Assembly: GCA_014155875.1 (NCBI GenBank)
Contig: JACEFZ010011104.1
Coordinates: forward strand, 61,001 to 125,000
DNA from: Cepaea nemoralis
Lineage: Eukaryota > Mollusca > Gastropoda > Stylommatophora > Helicidae
Direction: 5' to 3'
Length of the DNA: 64,000 nucleotides
Shown here: positions 22,527 through 34,244 of the stretch, piece by piece
How the letters are laid out: every line of letters begins with the position of its first letter
Position numbering within the stretch: position 1 is the first letter of the stretch
Program-made: the position numbers and the translations under genes
Notes under the pieces: generated by a model
Database searches by the model: none
What the model was told of the DNA's origin: nothing
What the model saw: only the letters and a program-made list of their open reading frames with translations

Positions 22527-22968
22527 TGTCAGAGCCTAAGTGTGCAGCAACATCGTTACGGCCCCCGGCGGACAAGAGTTGTCGGCTGGCGAGATTCTTA
22601 CCTGACAGCGCGACCAGCGCTGACGACAGACGCACGCAAAGCCACGTGACCCCACGAGAGGCAGTGGGCAGTGTGTGTTAATCTCAGACCAAGCTGGGAC
22701 TGGACATCTGAACGGACGTGTGTGTCGAGAGCAAGGCGTTTTGTGTGAATCTCCGTGGTTGTGAGCTGAACGACTGATATCGTGAGCGTTAGACCTATGA
22801 GCTGTTTTGTGGTTGTGAGTTATCTGTTGTACATTGCTGTAACTATTGTTATGTATTTAATGTGGTAATAAATCCATAGAACTTGTTGCTGTGTCTTACG
22901 TCGAATTACGTTTGTACTTGTACTGTCTCACATGTGTTAGCCAACGAGCCTAATAGAAGATCCTGACA
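22527..22968 (+). repeat. Right LTR of the TRIM-like element
   Basis: 442 bp, followed by the TCTT duplication. Confidence 0.92.
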
Positions 22969-23436
22969 TCTTCTCCTTCACCTTTATATCGACAGAGATG
23001 ATGCAAGGACAGGCCAAACCGGTTCATTTTGTGTTCCTCTTTCAATTGTTTGGGTACCCACCTTTAGCACACTTTCTTAAATTTCAATCGATCATGCATT
23101 ATGCTGTTTGCTGAACCACGTGAGCACTCTATTGCAGATGCTACAGAGTCTATCGTTACTCGCTTGTCACCTCTAATCATCTCCTCCACCCGCTGCACTG
23201 ATGCTTCTTTTACAATCTCAACAGGACAACCAGATAGGATTTAATCAAAAATTTTAGAGCGTCCATGAGAACATTTTTCTACCCAGCTATGCACCGCATT
23301 ACGGGACACAGATTTGTCAGCAAAAACAGGAAGCATTTCCTTATGAATGACCTTTGCAGGCAGTCCTTTTGCCCACAAAAACAAAGCAAAACAGCACGTT
23401 GCTCTTTGGTTGTACACTCCGTAAGTACAGTCGCCA

Positions 23437-23845
23437 TTTTGTTTATACGCTGCGCATGCGCAAATGAATGCATGTTAAATTATGATCGTGCAGTATCAAT
23501 TGAGTGAGATTCCATGCATCGACTGAACGAAAGCGTTAACACTTTTTAAAAGCGTCATTAGACTGGAGTCTGTGGCGGGAACAACAGGGATAGAAAGTTT
23601 AACTGGCCATGACCAGCGGCGTTACCTCCAGGGCGAATGTTGAGTGATATAACATTTTAGACTAATCTATTTTCAGGTGCGTATACATTAGATGAGTGTT
23701 AATTGTGTTTATACTGACAACATAATTGTGAATTGCATTCTGGTTTGATGCGGGATTTATATGATGTGAACCCTTTTGGTATTTTGTGAAGTGCTTTCAC
23801 GAATCAGTGTGTTGTTAGTGGTTTCGGAATGAGGAAGGAGAAGTC
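23437..23845. other. Unassigned
   Basis: 5' flank of the mariner gene, then sequence with no recognised family. Confidence 0.4.
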
Positions 23846-24000
23846 AAAGGTCAAATCAAATCAAATCAACTTTATTAGGGTCACAAATTGGGCGCGCAGA
23901 CCCGTCTTACATTCGGCCCTTCCAATCACTCGTCTTTCGTTCATCAATAGCATTATACAGGCATAGGTCCGTTTGGCATGTGGGGCAGCGCTATAACAAA
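23846..24000 (-). repeat. CR1/L2-like LINE 3'-UTR fragment with AAATC tail
   Basis: TCAAATCAAATCAAATCAAC tail, then sequence shared with 16933-17030 and 60757 (CAGACCCGTCTTACATTCGG). Confidence 0.65.
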
Positions 24001-24524
24001 TTACTATAATCATAATGCTACTAGAACACAGCCCTTGCGGAAATTCAATATTGACGAGCAAAGAATACCCAAGACAACATCAAGTAAATAAATATGGAAA
24101 GCACCATGTGGGTTATAGTTATATCATTGAATCTTCAGACGTTAGACAGGAGGTCATACAAGTAAATACTAAAAGTAAAAGCCCAGACACGATCCAAAGA
24201 ATGAGCCATATGTATGCTCAACTAATCAAAAGCAGAGGTCAAAGCCGAGACCTTTGAAAATTTACATCGTTTAGATGTTAATATTATCGCAGTTTCCTCA
24301 GTTCTACCATACGTTTGCTTTATGTTTACTTCTAGCAAGTCTTACCGTTCATCATTAAACCATAATTAGAAAACTTTGCACGACTACAAGCGTTCGCACC
24401 CAGCTTTGAATTGACGTAGACTGTTTATGGGTACCTTATGGCGAAATATTGTAAAGTACTCAAATGCTCGGATTAGTAGATTTTACGCACATTATGATTA
24501 CGGTTAAATCGCCCGTTATCATCA
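24001..24524. other. Unassigned
   Basis: Nothing recognised. Confidence 0.4.
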
Positions 24525-24725
24525 TCCTTTGTCTTGCCGGCTGGCGTGGGCAATCATGCTTCTTCACAGATTACGAACTCCGATGTCATGGATTAATTCG
24601 TGTGTTGACTCCCTTCCGTGTCCTTACACACGACTGTCAACAATCGTCTCATGCTTTCTTAATCTATCTCTCTTTCCGCAAGTCTTTCCGGTTGTCACAA
24701 CTTATTCCAGTTTTTGTCTTCTCAT
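24525..24725 (-). mobile_element. Degenerate RTE LINE 3' end
   Basis: TGCCGGCTGGCGTGGGCAATC and TTCCGGTTGTCACAAC followed by TCTTCTCATGTT parallel the 3' end of the intact RTE at 44.6-44.8 kb in order and spacing, heavily mutated. Confidence 0.55.
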
Positions 24726-24727
24726 GT

Positions 24728-24845
24728 TGAGTTGAGCGGAGCTAAGAACCGACATCAACGCACTTAGGACATTCCCATATGCGCTCCATTCCCTCGTTCA
24801 ACAACCAGCGAAGAGTCACACTATTAATCGTTCCCACCGCTATAT
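24728..24845 (-). mobile_element. I-like LINE (family C) 3' end
   Basis: Close to 40064-40160 (CGACATCAACGCACTTAGGA, CCAGCGAAGAGTCACAC); the minus strand would encode the C-terminus LWEFPE-type residues. Confidence 0.65.
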
Positions 24846-24894
24846 AGATACACTACGGAGACTGCTGCCATAGACCGAAATTCGTGGCATATAT

Positions 24895-25080
24895 CATTGC
24901 CTAAGGGTGAAGTCACTTGTGAAGCAATCAGAACTGTAAGAGTTGTGAAAAGAAGGATGGACAGAAAAACCACTGCATAGATCCTTCTCCTGGAACGTCA
25001 AGCATTCTTTGCCCACATTGTCAATGAACATTGCGAGCCAAAATAAGCCTTACCAGCCATCTTAGAACTCATGGCTCCAT
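24895..25080 (+). pseudogene. LINE C-terminal zinc-finger remnant
   Basis: Encodes CPHCQ ... LRAKISLTSHLRTHGS, a C2H2-type finger as found at the end of some LINE ORF2 proteins; the antisense LINE at 40.5 kb has the same arrangement. Confidence 0.5.
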
Positions 25081-25254
25081 ACTTTCAACCCCACTGGATG
25101 AAGTGAATGGTCATCACCATTCTTGATGGACAAACAATACACAATCTCTGTTACCCATCCTTCCCCATATATATGTGTCTTTATTCACACAATTCAAACT
25201 GTTCACGTCGTCTATTTTGCTTCCCTTTGCCTAGCTTTCCATCGAACCTCCCTA

Positions 25255-25628
25255 TCAAAATACGTTCCATGTACCACTTCTCAGGACACTTTCATTGTAT
25301 GTTTAGAATTGTCAGGATATTCTCTAATGCCTCTCCTCTCATGACCAACAGATACTGTTTGTCTTTTTCATAATATTCCCATATACCTGTGCCAATGTGC
25401 TTGTAGGGGTTATGTTGTAGGCACACTGACAACTTACTCTATCATAATATGTTCCATGTACCACTTCTCAGGACACGTTCATTGTATGTTTACAATTGTC
25501 AGGATATTCTCTAATGCCTCTCCTCTCACGACCAACGGATACTGTTTGTCTTTTTCTTAATATTCCCATATACCTGTGCCAATGTGCTTGTAGGGGTTAT
25601 ATTGTAGGCACACTGACAACTTAAGCAT
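25255..25628 (+). repeat. Tandem duplication, two units of 187 bp
   Basis: 25255-25441 and 25442-25628 are about 94% identical (TTCCATGTACCACTTCTCAG at 187-bp offset, ending AGGCACACTGACAACTTA). No coding content recognised. Confidence 0.9.
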
Positions 25629-25711
25629 GAACACGTCCAGTAACACACAGAACTGCAGCGTTCCAAAGCTTACAGAATTAGTCACGTTGTTTATTCATTA
25701 ATAGGTTTATA

Positions 25712-26836
25712 CCAATCAATCAATCATGTGCCGTGCCGGAAAGCGTGGGAGGTCATGACTCGCCATTTCACTCGATCACCAGTGTCGTGGATCAACTCAG
25801 TGTTCCTGTCCTGTCCATGCCATGTGGCCAAGCCATCCAGGTATTTTCCTCTCGGTCTTCCTCTTGGTCTGTTCCCTTCGATCTTGCCAGTTGTCACTAA
25901 GTTCTCCAATCCATTTCTTCTCATAACATGTCCAAAAATTTTTGACTGTCTACGTCTAATTTCTCTAATCAATTTACGATGTTCATTTATCTCCTGCAGT
26001 ACTTGGTCATTGGTTTTTCTGTCTGTCCATGGTATTCTTTGCATTTTCCTCAGAAACCATATTTCTGCAGCCATCAGATGCTTTTCAGCCTGACTGCTCA
26101 TTGTCCAAGTTTCACATCTATACAAAAGAACAGGCTCTATGTATCCCCTCAACACTCTTTTTCTTGTTTCAATTGACATCTTTTTACTGGTCAGAATGTT
26201 TTTCATCTAGCTAAAGGCTACTTTCGCCATGGCGATTCTTGTTCTAATCTCTTCAAGGCATCTCCCATCAGATGTTATGACTGTTCCAAGATAATTGTAC
26301 CCTTTCACTTGTTGAAGAATATTTCCATTTACTTGTATATTACATTGTGGCACTTCGTCCTTCCTAGTGACGACCATAACCTGAGTCTTTTTACAATTTA
26401 ATTCTAACCCCAGTTGCTCACTGTGTACAACAACCGCATCTACTAATTGTTGCAGGTCCTTAGCATTGTCTGCAATTAATACTGTATCATCTGCGTATCT
26501 AATGTTATTGATGTTTCGTAATCCAATGTTGATTCCATTTATATGCTCTACATTTCTGAAAATATTTTCACTGTATAGGGAAAAAAGATCTGGAGACATC
26601 ACACATCCCTGCCTAACACCTCTCTTAATTGGCTGATACTGTCCCACTTCATTATCAATCCTTATTGCAGCTTGTTGTTTCCAATATATGTTATAAGTCT
26701 AATGTCTTTCCCACCAATTTGTAGATCTGCAAGCATATCCACCATGTTGACATGTCTAACTCTATCAAAAGCCTTTGTATAGTCAATAAAGCAAAGATGT
26801 ATATCCTTGTTTATTTCTAAAGCACGCTCAATAACT
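25712..26836 (-). pseudogene. RTE-B LINE, 5'-truncated copy
   Basis: The minus strand carries RT: KAFDRVRHVNMV, GVRQGCVMSPDLFSLYSE, IRYADDTVLIADN (YADD), YNYLGTVITSDGR, then LRGYIEPVLLYRCETWTMSS and a C-terminus ending FRHGT-stop in an ATCA tail. One stop near 26207 and a frame break near 26650. Flanking GTTTATA (25705-25711 and 26837-26843) is a 7-bp target duplication. Confidence 0.85.
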
Positions 26837-26843
26837 GTTTATA

Positions 26844-27564
26844 TCACTCTATAGCTAACAATGTTCTTACTTACACCTCGCCGTACTGGGTCATTTCCGG
26901 CCCTCAGCTACTCAGCGACACGGCTAGCCTCACTATATGTGCAGTAGCGTTATAAACGACTTGGCGTATTAACCTGACCATCCTGCTTACGGTAGACATG
27001 ATCTCAGTAACTATGTCACTCTGTCTCCTGCAGTGCAGGCGTTGATTTAACATTCATAGTTGGGTCTCTGTTCACCTCCTCATAATATAACGCTGGTCTG
27101 TCGATTTTTGTGATGTGAACATGGCTGTTTTACCGGCAGACTGCCCTCTCAACTCTCTGCTAATCGCTAACCTCACACATCACGTGACCTCAGCTCGCGA
27201 TCCTATTGGCTCTTTCAATCTTTACCGCCTCCCTCTCAGCGATCCTTATCGTGACCAATTGTTACAACTAACAACTGTTAGCTGAGTGGTTGTCCTCATA
27301 ACTAGACTCATTTTATAAGGAAAACCGGAGTGGGAGGTATTACCTTCTGGACACTTGACCTCGATGATTTCACTGGTGAGGTATGCTGGCATGGGAAATA
27401 CCCGCTCATTATAACAGCTGTAAACCTTATGAAGTATAGACAGCCACGCATATATAACACGTAAGTGTTATCAGCTGCCAATGTAGATGCGGAATATGGT
27501 TTTCAGTTTAAGCTTTGTCGAAAGGTATTATACATTTATTGGATGAAAAAGAGAACACATAGAT
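26844..27564. other. Unassigned
   Basis: No coding region or repeat partner recognised. Confidence 0.4.
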
Positions 27565-28330
27565 CAGTAGTTCCCAAGCTTTTCAAGCCGAGGGCCATAT
27601 CTAATATTTTCGGTAGTTAAGCGGGCCACAACATAAAAAAATTATAAAAGTCGTGCAATATCATTCTTACCTTTCTTAACTTTCGTCAACAAAATTCTAA
27701 AACTTTAAAGGCAGTCAATGTCAATACTACAATGCGGTCATTTTTTAGTTTAAAATCCAAAGTTCATTTAACAATAAATTTTAAATCAATTTCCAAAATC
27801 GCTATTGATGTAATTAATTTACAATTGTAACTGTTCTTCATAACCAGTTACTTAAGCTCAGATGCCAGTTTATCAATGTCTGGGTACAAATCTGTTGTGC
27901 CCAAAGTCATAAGCGCAGCAAGGTTACTGTCGGTGAGTCTGGAACGTTGCTTGTTTTTTATAACGGTCATTGCGGAAAATGACTACTCGCATCTGTAAGT
28001 CGAACCAAAACGACAAATGAATCTCTGGGCGAATGACCTCAAGTGTTTAAATTGTTCAACAGGCAATAGTCGCCACAATGAAATCATATGATCAGCTGAA
28101 GGTGAAGCAGGCAGCTCCAGAAATTTACATCTCAGTGCAGAATTGCATTTCAAATCAATTACTTCGTGCTGAAAATTTTGCTGTAATTGAAAGGGCTTGG
28201 CATCAGGAAATACGAACGGATTTATGAAGAGGGCAACATTATCCTCCTCTATTGCAAACTCTTGAAATCTCGACTGAAACGAGGCCTCGCGTGCCACTTT
28301 CTGACAGCTGGTCAATTCAGTCAAGAACGA
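27565..28330 (-). pseudogene. hAT transposase C-terminal remnant with one terminus
   Basis: The minus strand encodes FQSRFQEFAIEEDNVALFIN, HEVIDLKCNSALRCKFLEL, FKHLRSFAQRFICRFGSTYR and RSRLTDSNLAALMTL, the hAT C-terminal dimerisation region of the GTF2IRD2/Charlie-like type. The left end CAGTAGTTCCCAAGCTTTTC at 27565 is a typical hAT inverted-repeat terminus, placing the element's 3' end there. The N-terminal half, including the first catalytic Asp, is lost; stops in the last 100 codons. Confidence 0.75.
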
Positions 28331-28344
28331 GAAATCAACATTTT

Positions 28345-28714
28345 AGTCCAACTATTAGCTTATAAAACCAATACCTCAGCATCAGCACACCGGATGTTAT
28401 TCATCCGGCCATGCGCTCTTATCCATCCGCCGCATAGCAAGTACAACATGAGGCTTCTGATCGTTAGGAAAGTACCTCCTTCCCTGAAGCGTTTTGACCT
28501 GGTATCTTCTTTACACGCTCTGGAGGAGGGCCCGAATGTGTCACAACTCCGGGTGTCTTTCTCCTGTCGAAAGTTGAAACCATGTTTCGAGACGTTGCGT
28601 TGACTTCCTAATTTGTGTTGTCTTTGCATTATTTTCGTTTTTGTCACATACTTGCGAAAAGTGCCAGCTCACAAGCCACCCAACCTTCGGGGAGGAGAGT
28701 GTGGAAGAAAATAC
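28345..28714. other. Unassigned
   Basis: Nothing recognised between the hAT and RTE fragments. Confidence 0.4.
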
Positions 28715-29452
28715 AACCTGACATAGGGGAAGAACAATGTGGGTCTGTAGAAGGAAAGGGTACAGTAAATGCTATGTATATGCTGCGATCAGTTACTGAA
28801 CGTTCTATAAGGGTAAACAAAGATATACATCTTTGCTTTATTGACTAAACAAAGGCTTTCGATAGAGTAAGACTTGTCAACATGGTAGATATGCTTGCAG
28901 ATCTACAAATTGATGGGAAAGGCATTAGACTTATAAAAAAATATATATTGGAAACAACAAGCTACCATAAGGATTGATAATGAAGTGGGACAATATCAAC
29001 CTATTAAGAGACGTGTGAGACAGGGATGTGTAATGTCTCCAGATCTTGTTTCCCTATATAGTGAAAATATGTTCAGAAATGTAGAAGATATAAATGGAAT
29101 CATCATTGGAGGACGAATCATCAATAACATTAGATATGCAGATGATACAGTAGTTATTGCAGACAATGAGCAGAATCTGCAACAGTTAGAAAATGCGGTT
29201 ATTGCAAATCAGTGAACAACTGGGGTTAGAATTAAATTGTAAAAAGACACAGATTATGGTCGTCACTATGAAGAAAGAAATACCACAATGCAATATACAA
29301 GTAAATGGGAATATTCTTCAACAAGTGAAAGGGTACAATTATCTAGGAACAGTCATAACATCTGATGGGAGATGCTTTGAAGAGATTAGAACAAGAATCG
29401 CTATGGCGAAAGTAGCCTTTAGCAAGGTGAAAAACATACTGACCAATAATAA
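28715..29452 (+). pseudogene. RTE-B LINE RT fragment
   Basis: RT blocks IGEEQCGSVEGKGTVNAMYM, DIHLCFID-stop-TKAFDRVR, RVRQGCVMSPDLVSLYSENM, NNIRYADDTVVIADN, YNYLGTVITSDGR. Cut off after NILTNNKR by an antisense copy of the same family. Confidence 0.8.
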
Positions 29453-29461
29453 AAGAGACCT

Positions 29462-30236
29462 CCATACATCCATCATGTGCCCTTCCGATAAGCGTGGGCG
29501 GTCATGTTTTGTCATCTCACTCGATCACCAGAGTCGTGGATCAGCTCCGTGTTCCTGTGTCGACCATGCCACGTGGCCAAGCAATCCAAGTATTTACTCC
29601 TCGGTCTTCCCCTTGGTCTCTTCCCTTCGATCTTGACAGTTGTGACCAAGGTCTTCTCATAACATGCCCAAATACCTTTTACTGTCTACGTCTAATGACT
29701 CTAATCAGTTTACGATCTGCAGGTGTTTCTTGAAGGACTTGTTCATTGGTTTTTCTGTCTGTCCATGGTATTCTTTGCATTTTCCGCAGAAACCACATCT
29801 CTACAGCCATCAGAAGTTTATATGCTTGACTGCTCATTTTCCACGCTTCACATCCATACTAAAGTACAAGTTCTATGTAGCACTTCAACACTCTTTTTCT
29901 CGTTTAAATTGATATCTTTTTTTTTTTTTTGATCAGTATGTTTTTTATCTTGCAAAATGATACCTTCGAAATGACAATTCTTGTTATAATCTCTTCAAGG
30001 CATCTCCCATCAGATGTTATGACTGTTCCGAGGTAACTGTATCGATTCACTTGCTTAAGAATATACCAATTAACTCGTATATCACATTGTGATATTTCCT
30101 TCTTCCCAATGACGACCATAATCTGTGTCTTCTTCTATTCAATTCTAACCCTACTTGCTCACTGTGTGCAACAATAGTAGCTGCTAAATGTCGCAGGGCC
30201 TGTACATTGTCTGAAATCATGACTGTATCATCTGCA
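29462..30236 (-). pseudogene. RTE-B LINE 3' part, antisense
   Basis: CATC tail at 29462-29473, then the ORF end, RT C-terminus and YLGTVITSDGR region, truncated at the YADD motif (30232). Confidence 0.8.
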
Positions 30237-30239
30237 TCC

Positions 30240-31193
30240 ATCCATCCATCATGTGCCATGCCGGTAAGCGTGGGCGGTCATGTTCTGCCATTTCACTCGA
30301 TCACCAGAGTCGTGGATCAGCTTCTGTTTCTGTCTCGACCATGCCACAAGCCAAGCCATCCAGGTACTTGCTTCTAGGTCTTCCCCTTGGTCTGTTCCCC
30401 TCAATATTACTAGTTGTCACTAAGTTCTCCAAATCATTTCTTCTCATAACATGCCCAAAAATTGTGACTGTCTACGTCTAATGTCTCTAATCAGTTTACG
30501 ATCTTCATGTGTTTTTTGAAGGACTTGTTCATTGGTCTTTCTGGCTGTCCATGGTATTCTTTGCATTTTCCTCAGAAACCACATTTCTACAGTCATCAGA
30601 TGTTTTTCAGCCTAACTGCTCATTGTCCAAGCTTCACATCCATATAAAAGTACATGTTCTATATAGCATCTCAACACTCTTTTTTTCGTTTCAATTGACA
30701 TCTTTTTATTGGTCAGTATCTTTTTCATCTTACTATAGGCTACTTTTGCCATGGCGATTCTCGTTCTAATCTCTTCAAGGCAATTCCCATCAGATGTTAT
30801 TACTGTTCCGAGATTCATCTGCATATCTAATATTATTAAATTATCTTCACCCAATGTTAATTCATTTCATATCTTCTATATTTCTGAAAATATGTTCACT
30901 GTACAGGGGAAAAAAAAGATCTGGAGACAATTCACATCCCTGTCTTACACACCTTTTAATAGGCTAATATTGACCTACATCATTTTCAATTCTGATGGCA
31001 GCTTGTTGTTTCCAATATATGTTGTCTAGAAGTCTAAGGTCTTTTCCATCAATTTGTAGATCTTCAAGCATCCATATCATGTCGACATGTCTCACTTTAT
31101 CAAAAGCCTTTGTGTAGTCAATAAAGCAAATAATGACCGTTATTTACTTCTATAGAACGTTCAATTACTGTTCTCAGTATAAACACAAATTAG
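30240..31193 (-). pseudogene. RTE-B LINE copy with internal deletion
   Basis: Tail CATCCATCCATCATGTGCC at 30240, C-terminus, then a junction near 30813 that skips the segment between YADD and YLGTVITSDG. Continues to KAFDKVRHVDM near 31100. Confidence 0.8.
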
Positions 31194-31196
31194 ACT

Positions 31197-31433
31197 TAGA
31201 CAGTCAAAATTTTTGGGGCATGTTATTAGAAGAAATGAATTGGAGAACTTGATGACAACTGGCAGGATCGAAGGGAACAAACCAAGGAGAAGACCGAGAA
31301 GTAAATACTTGGATGGCTTGGCCACATGGCATAGTCGAGACATTAACACTGAGCTGATCCACGACTCTGGTGATCGAGTGAAATGACGAGTCATGACCGC
31401 CCACGCTTTTCGGCATGGCACATGATGGATGGA
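31197..31433 (+). mobile_element. RTE-B LINE 3' end with TGATGGATGG tail
   Basis: RRQSKF-like frame to FRHGT-stop. May be the displaced 3' portion of the plus-strand fragment at 28715-29452. Confidence 0.75.
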
Positions 31434-31790
31434 TTCAGGTTTTAAAATAAAATCGGTTAGTATTTGCAAATGGATTTATGTCATTCTATGTATGTTATGT
31501 CAGTGGGGTGCAGAGAAAGAGATTTGTAAAGTGTGATGCATAAAGTGGTGTAAATAACACGTACTGCCATTTAGTCTATATGACTGCTTATCTATTCTGT
31601 TTGTAAAAATAAATCAAAGTGTCTAAAATACTAGACGACTCTCTAACAAACCTTCATTTAAGTTTCGACGACCGCGTGTTTCAGGATTTTTTCTAAAATA
31701 AGCAGGTCAGAGTGTATACGCCTTACATTTCTGTCTTGATTACTTTGTTCTTAGCTTTCACGATCACCTCTGTTTTTTTTTTTTAATGGA
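31434..31790. other. Unassigned, AT-rich
   Basis: Nothing recognised. Confidence 0.4.
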
Positions 31791-31794
31791 CGAT

Positions 31795-32215
31795 TCATGA
31801 ACAATGAGATCGGGCTACCACCTACAGCATGAGAATGGAGGTGGATGCAGTCACAGTGGCATTCCGTTGATTAGAGGAGACCACTGCAACACACATTGTC
31901 TTCATCACGGACTCAAGGCGTATGATTATTAAAGTGGAGAAAGGTGTTGAATGGCGCACCTTGCTTTAGAGGGCACAGATTGTAAAATATGCATGGATTA
32001 TTTGCCCTGGCCATGCGGGAGTGTAAGAGAATGAACAGGCTGATAGACTGTGCAGGGATTGCACCGCTTGGTGGTCGATTACATATGGGCAAAGGAGAGG
32101 TGGTTGCGTGATTGTGTGACCGGGTGGAGAAGGTGGAGCAACTGGTTGAGAACACGATGTGGAAAGGATGAGATTGCAGGGAATTATCATGGGTTCTGTG
32201 TCCCTGTCAGTCGTT
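31795..32215 (+). pseudogene. I-like LINE RNase H fragment
   Basis: MRMEVDAVTVAFR, HIVFITDSRRMIIKVEKG, CPGHAGV-stop-ENEQADRL, related to family C at 19.1-19.5 kb; stops throughout. Confidence 0.7.
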
Positions 32216-32307
32216 ACAATAGAGTTATTAATGTGTGTCATGGTTTGTACTATTTCCTTCTACAAATCCTATCGCTTTTCACCTGTTTCATTTTTATTGT
32301 CTGTGTT

Positions 32308-32910
32308 ATTCTTTTCATTATAATTTTGAGTTGGGGGCTGAGTGGCCTCGAGGTATGGTGTCCGCTTAGAGTGCTGGAGGTCCCGAGTTCAAGCCCCAGT
32401 GAGGGTCGGGATGTTTTCACCTTGACTTCCTGTAATAAAATCTCCCCTGGTCTCTGGGTAGTGAGATCGGACGCCCGTGCGTATTGTTGCGCACGTAAAA
32501 ATTCCTTTGGCAGTTGGAAATCGACAAAGAGTAGCCAAACAGCGCTGCCCTGGAAAAATTACGACTTAACAATGTACCCAAAGTATTTCAGGATCCTCGC
32601 CAGTGCTACTGAGTTCGCGCACTGAGCTGAGATTCTTGAGACTAAGCTTGAGTTAGAAGTAGAACGGAGCACTTATGGGTTACACCCGTGTGCCATGATG
32701 TTGCTCCGTCGACTAAACCAAACTAAAGTAAACTTTGAGTAGGAGCTTAAGGACATGTTTATGAGGTTAAATGTACGAACATTTTCGCATTCAATTGCCC
32801 GTTATTTTTGGTTTAGCCATAAATACGGATTTCAGCGTATAATTAGGTACATATCCAATGCTGAAAATATCATTCAAGGTTTTAGTCAATATGTCTACTC
32901 CAATTTCTCA
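32308..32910 (-). mobile_element. RTE LINE fragment interrupted by SINE S2
   Basis: 32308-32331 and 32734-32910 match 45815-46010 of the full-length RTE when joined (CATTATAATTTTGAGT, then GAGTAGGAGCTTAAGGACAT and ATGAGGTTAAATGTACGAAC). Confidence 0.75.
32332..32733 (+). repeat. SINE S2 copy a
   Basis: About 400 bp. tRNA-like head: GAGTGGCCTCGAGGTATGG resembles box A surroundings and GAGTTCAAGCCCC box B. 3' end GTCGACTAAACCAAACTAA. TTTGAGT at 32325-32331 and 32734-32740 is the target duplication. Non-coding, presumably pol III-driven. Confidence 0.85.
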
Positions 32911-33114
32911 CAGCACATTGTGTTATTTTGTACTGTTTACATTTCCACAGCGTTACCAAAATTCCACTAATTGTATAGATACCGAAAAGAAAGACACAAC
33001 ACAATTACTTAATTTAGTTAGCCATTTAGATGTATATATATATACACATATATATATATATATATGTATATATGATGTATGGATTAATACACACCTTTGA
33101 ATGATAAAATACAT

Positions 33115-33440
33115 TATCTTATCATATCTCATCTCATCTTATTCCTCTTGCACCTTGCGTTGTCAACGTGAAGTATAAATAGCGGGAGAGTGCCCGTTCA
33201 GTTGCTTCAGGTATCGAGATTCCCATGAACTCTGCCATTCCCTCTGTCCATCGCTTATGTGGTCAACTTCTTCCTCTGCTTCCATCTGGTCTGTACATCA
33301 CTGATTGCTGAAGTATACTGTTAGCTGGTAACTTAGTTACATGGCCAAACCATTTGACTTGTTGCCTTCAAATAGAGGTCACATGTGCCGATATTTTATC
33401 CTTTGGCATTGAATCTGTTAAGCAATGAAGCATCTGATAC
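33115..33440 (-). pseudogene. LINE C-terminal fragment (family G)
   Basis: Minus strand: WFGHVTKLPANSILQQSVMY, RPDGSRGRS-stop-PHKRW, GISIPEATERA. An ATCTC-like tail lies at 33117-33142. Related to 36390-36460. Confidence 0.6.
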
Positions 33441-33444
33441 TCTT

Positions 33445-33803
33445 GCGGTGTATGATGGAGCCAAGACTAGTCATATTCGGAGCAAAGCGATGCATGGAAA
33501 GTATTAGTAAACTGTCAGTATTGTTATTTTTATTCGTCGATCAAGTAGATCAACTACAGGTATAATAATAAATAACATATGCAGAAATGCAACTCAGAAC
33601 AAAGCGAACATAATAAAATTCACAAGTAAACAAGTGAAACATGAATAAAATGAATAACATGTACACCACAACATTATTTTATTTAAAACTTTTATTAACA
33701 AATGAATACACATATATGATAACAAGATATTTTAATTGCTCAGAACCACATTTCAGAAGATGGAAAGGAAACAACAAAACCTACACAGTCTATTTCTTGA
33801 CCA
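33445..33803. other. Unassigned, AT-rich
   Basis: Nothing recognised. Confidence 0.4.
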
Positions 33804-34074
33804 TCTTCTTCTTCTTCTTCTTCTTCTTCTTCTTCTTCTTCTTCTTCTTCTTCTTCTTCTTCTTCTTTCTTCTTCTCTTCTTCTTCTTCTTCTTCTTCTT
33901 TCTTCTTCTTCTTCTTCTTCTTCTTCTTCCTCTTCCTCTTCTTCTTCTTCTTCTTCTTCTTCTTCTTCTTCTTCTTCTTCTTCTTCTTCTTCTTCTTCTT
34001 CTTCTTCTTCTTCTTCTTCTTCTTCTTCTTCTTCTTCTTCTTCTTCTTCTTCTTCTTCTTCTTCTTCTTCTTCT

Positions 34075-34106
<32 letters not shown>
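33804..34106 (+). repeat. TTC microsatellite
   Basis: About 300 bp of nearly pure TTC. Predicted poly-Leu, poly-Ser, poly-Phe and poly-Glu/Lys frames are by-products. Confidence 0.97.
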
Positions 34107-34240
34107 AGCTTTAGCGAACGGCCCATCAATGACTGGCAAGAGAAGGTCCACCAGAGAGACGAATGGAGAAGGATTGTATCTGCAGCAAAGAACCGCAATG
34201 GCTCGGAACGCTGAAGAAGAGAGAAGAGAAGAGAGGGTAT
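34107..34240 (+). mobile_element. LINE family E 3' end
   Basis: ERPINDWQEKVHQRDEWRRI, SAAKNRNGSER-stop followed by a GAAGA tail; same end as 39870-39975. Confidence 0.75.
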
Positions 34241-34244
34241 AGGT

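Larger units (their letters stand above)
21484..22968 (+). mobile_element. TRIM-like mini LTR retrotransposon, 1,485 bp
   Basis: Two 442-bp LTRs (21484-21925, 22527-22968) appear identical, begin TGTCAGAG and end CCTGACA. They enclose 601 bp with no coding capacity. TCTT flanks it on both sides (21480-21483 and 22969-22972). AATAAA occurs in each LTR (22867-22872 in the right one). A purine tract GGGGAGAA abuts the right LTR and TGGACGTGGGTTGC near 21930 is a possible primer-binding site. It interrupts the mariner gene. It must rely on proteins from another element; none with this LTR is in the window. Confidence 0.9.
20776..23436 (-). pseudogene. mariner transposase, split by a TRIM insertion
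   Basis: Starts MATVLTEC at 23436. The N-terminal half (22973-23436) includes VQRVEEMIRGDKRVTIDSVA and SIMHDRLKFKKVC. The catalytic half (20877-21479) has VTGDE near 21452, LLLHDNARPHTA near 21171 and SPSDLNLFGPMK near 21067; 34 residues separate the second and third Asp, fitting DD34D. It ends RWDKYTNIGENYVEK. The left end CGAGGGGAAGTTAATAAGTA at 20776, preceded by TA, is a mariner-type terminus; no right terminus was found. Stops and frameshifts make it inactive. Two halves of one gene are separated exactly by 21484-22968. Confidence 0.85.

Noticed and set aside
32050..32625. 191-aa plus-strand ORF
   Set aside because: Runs across an RNase H fragment in the wrong frame and into SINE S2; chance fusion.
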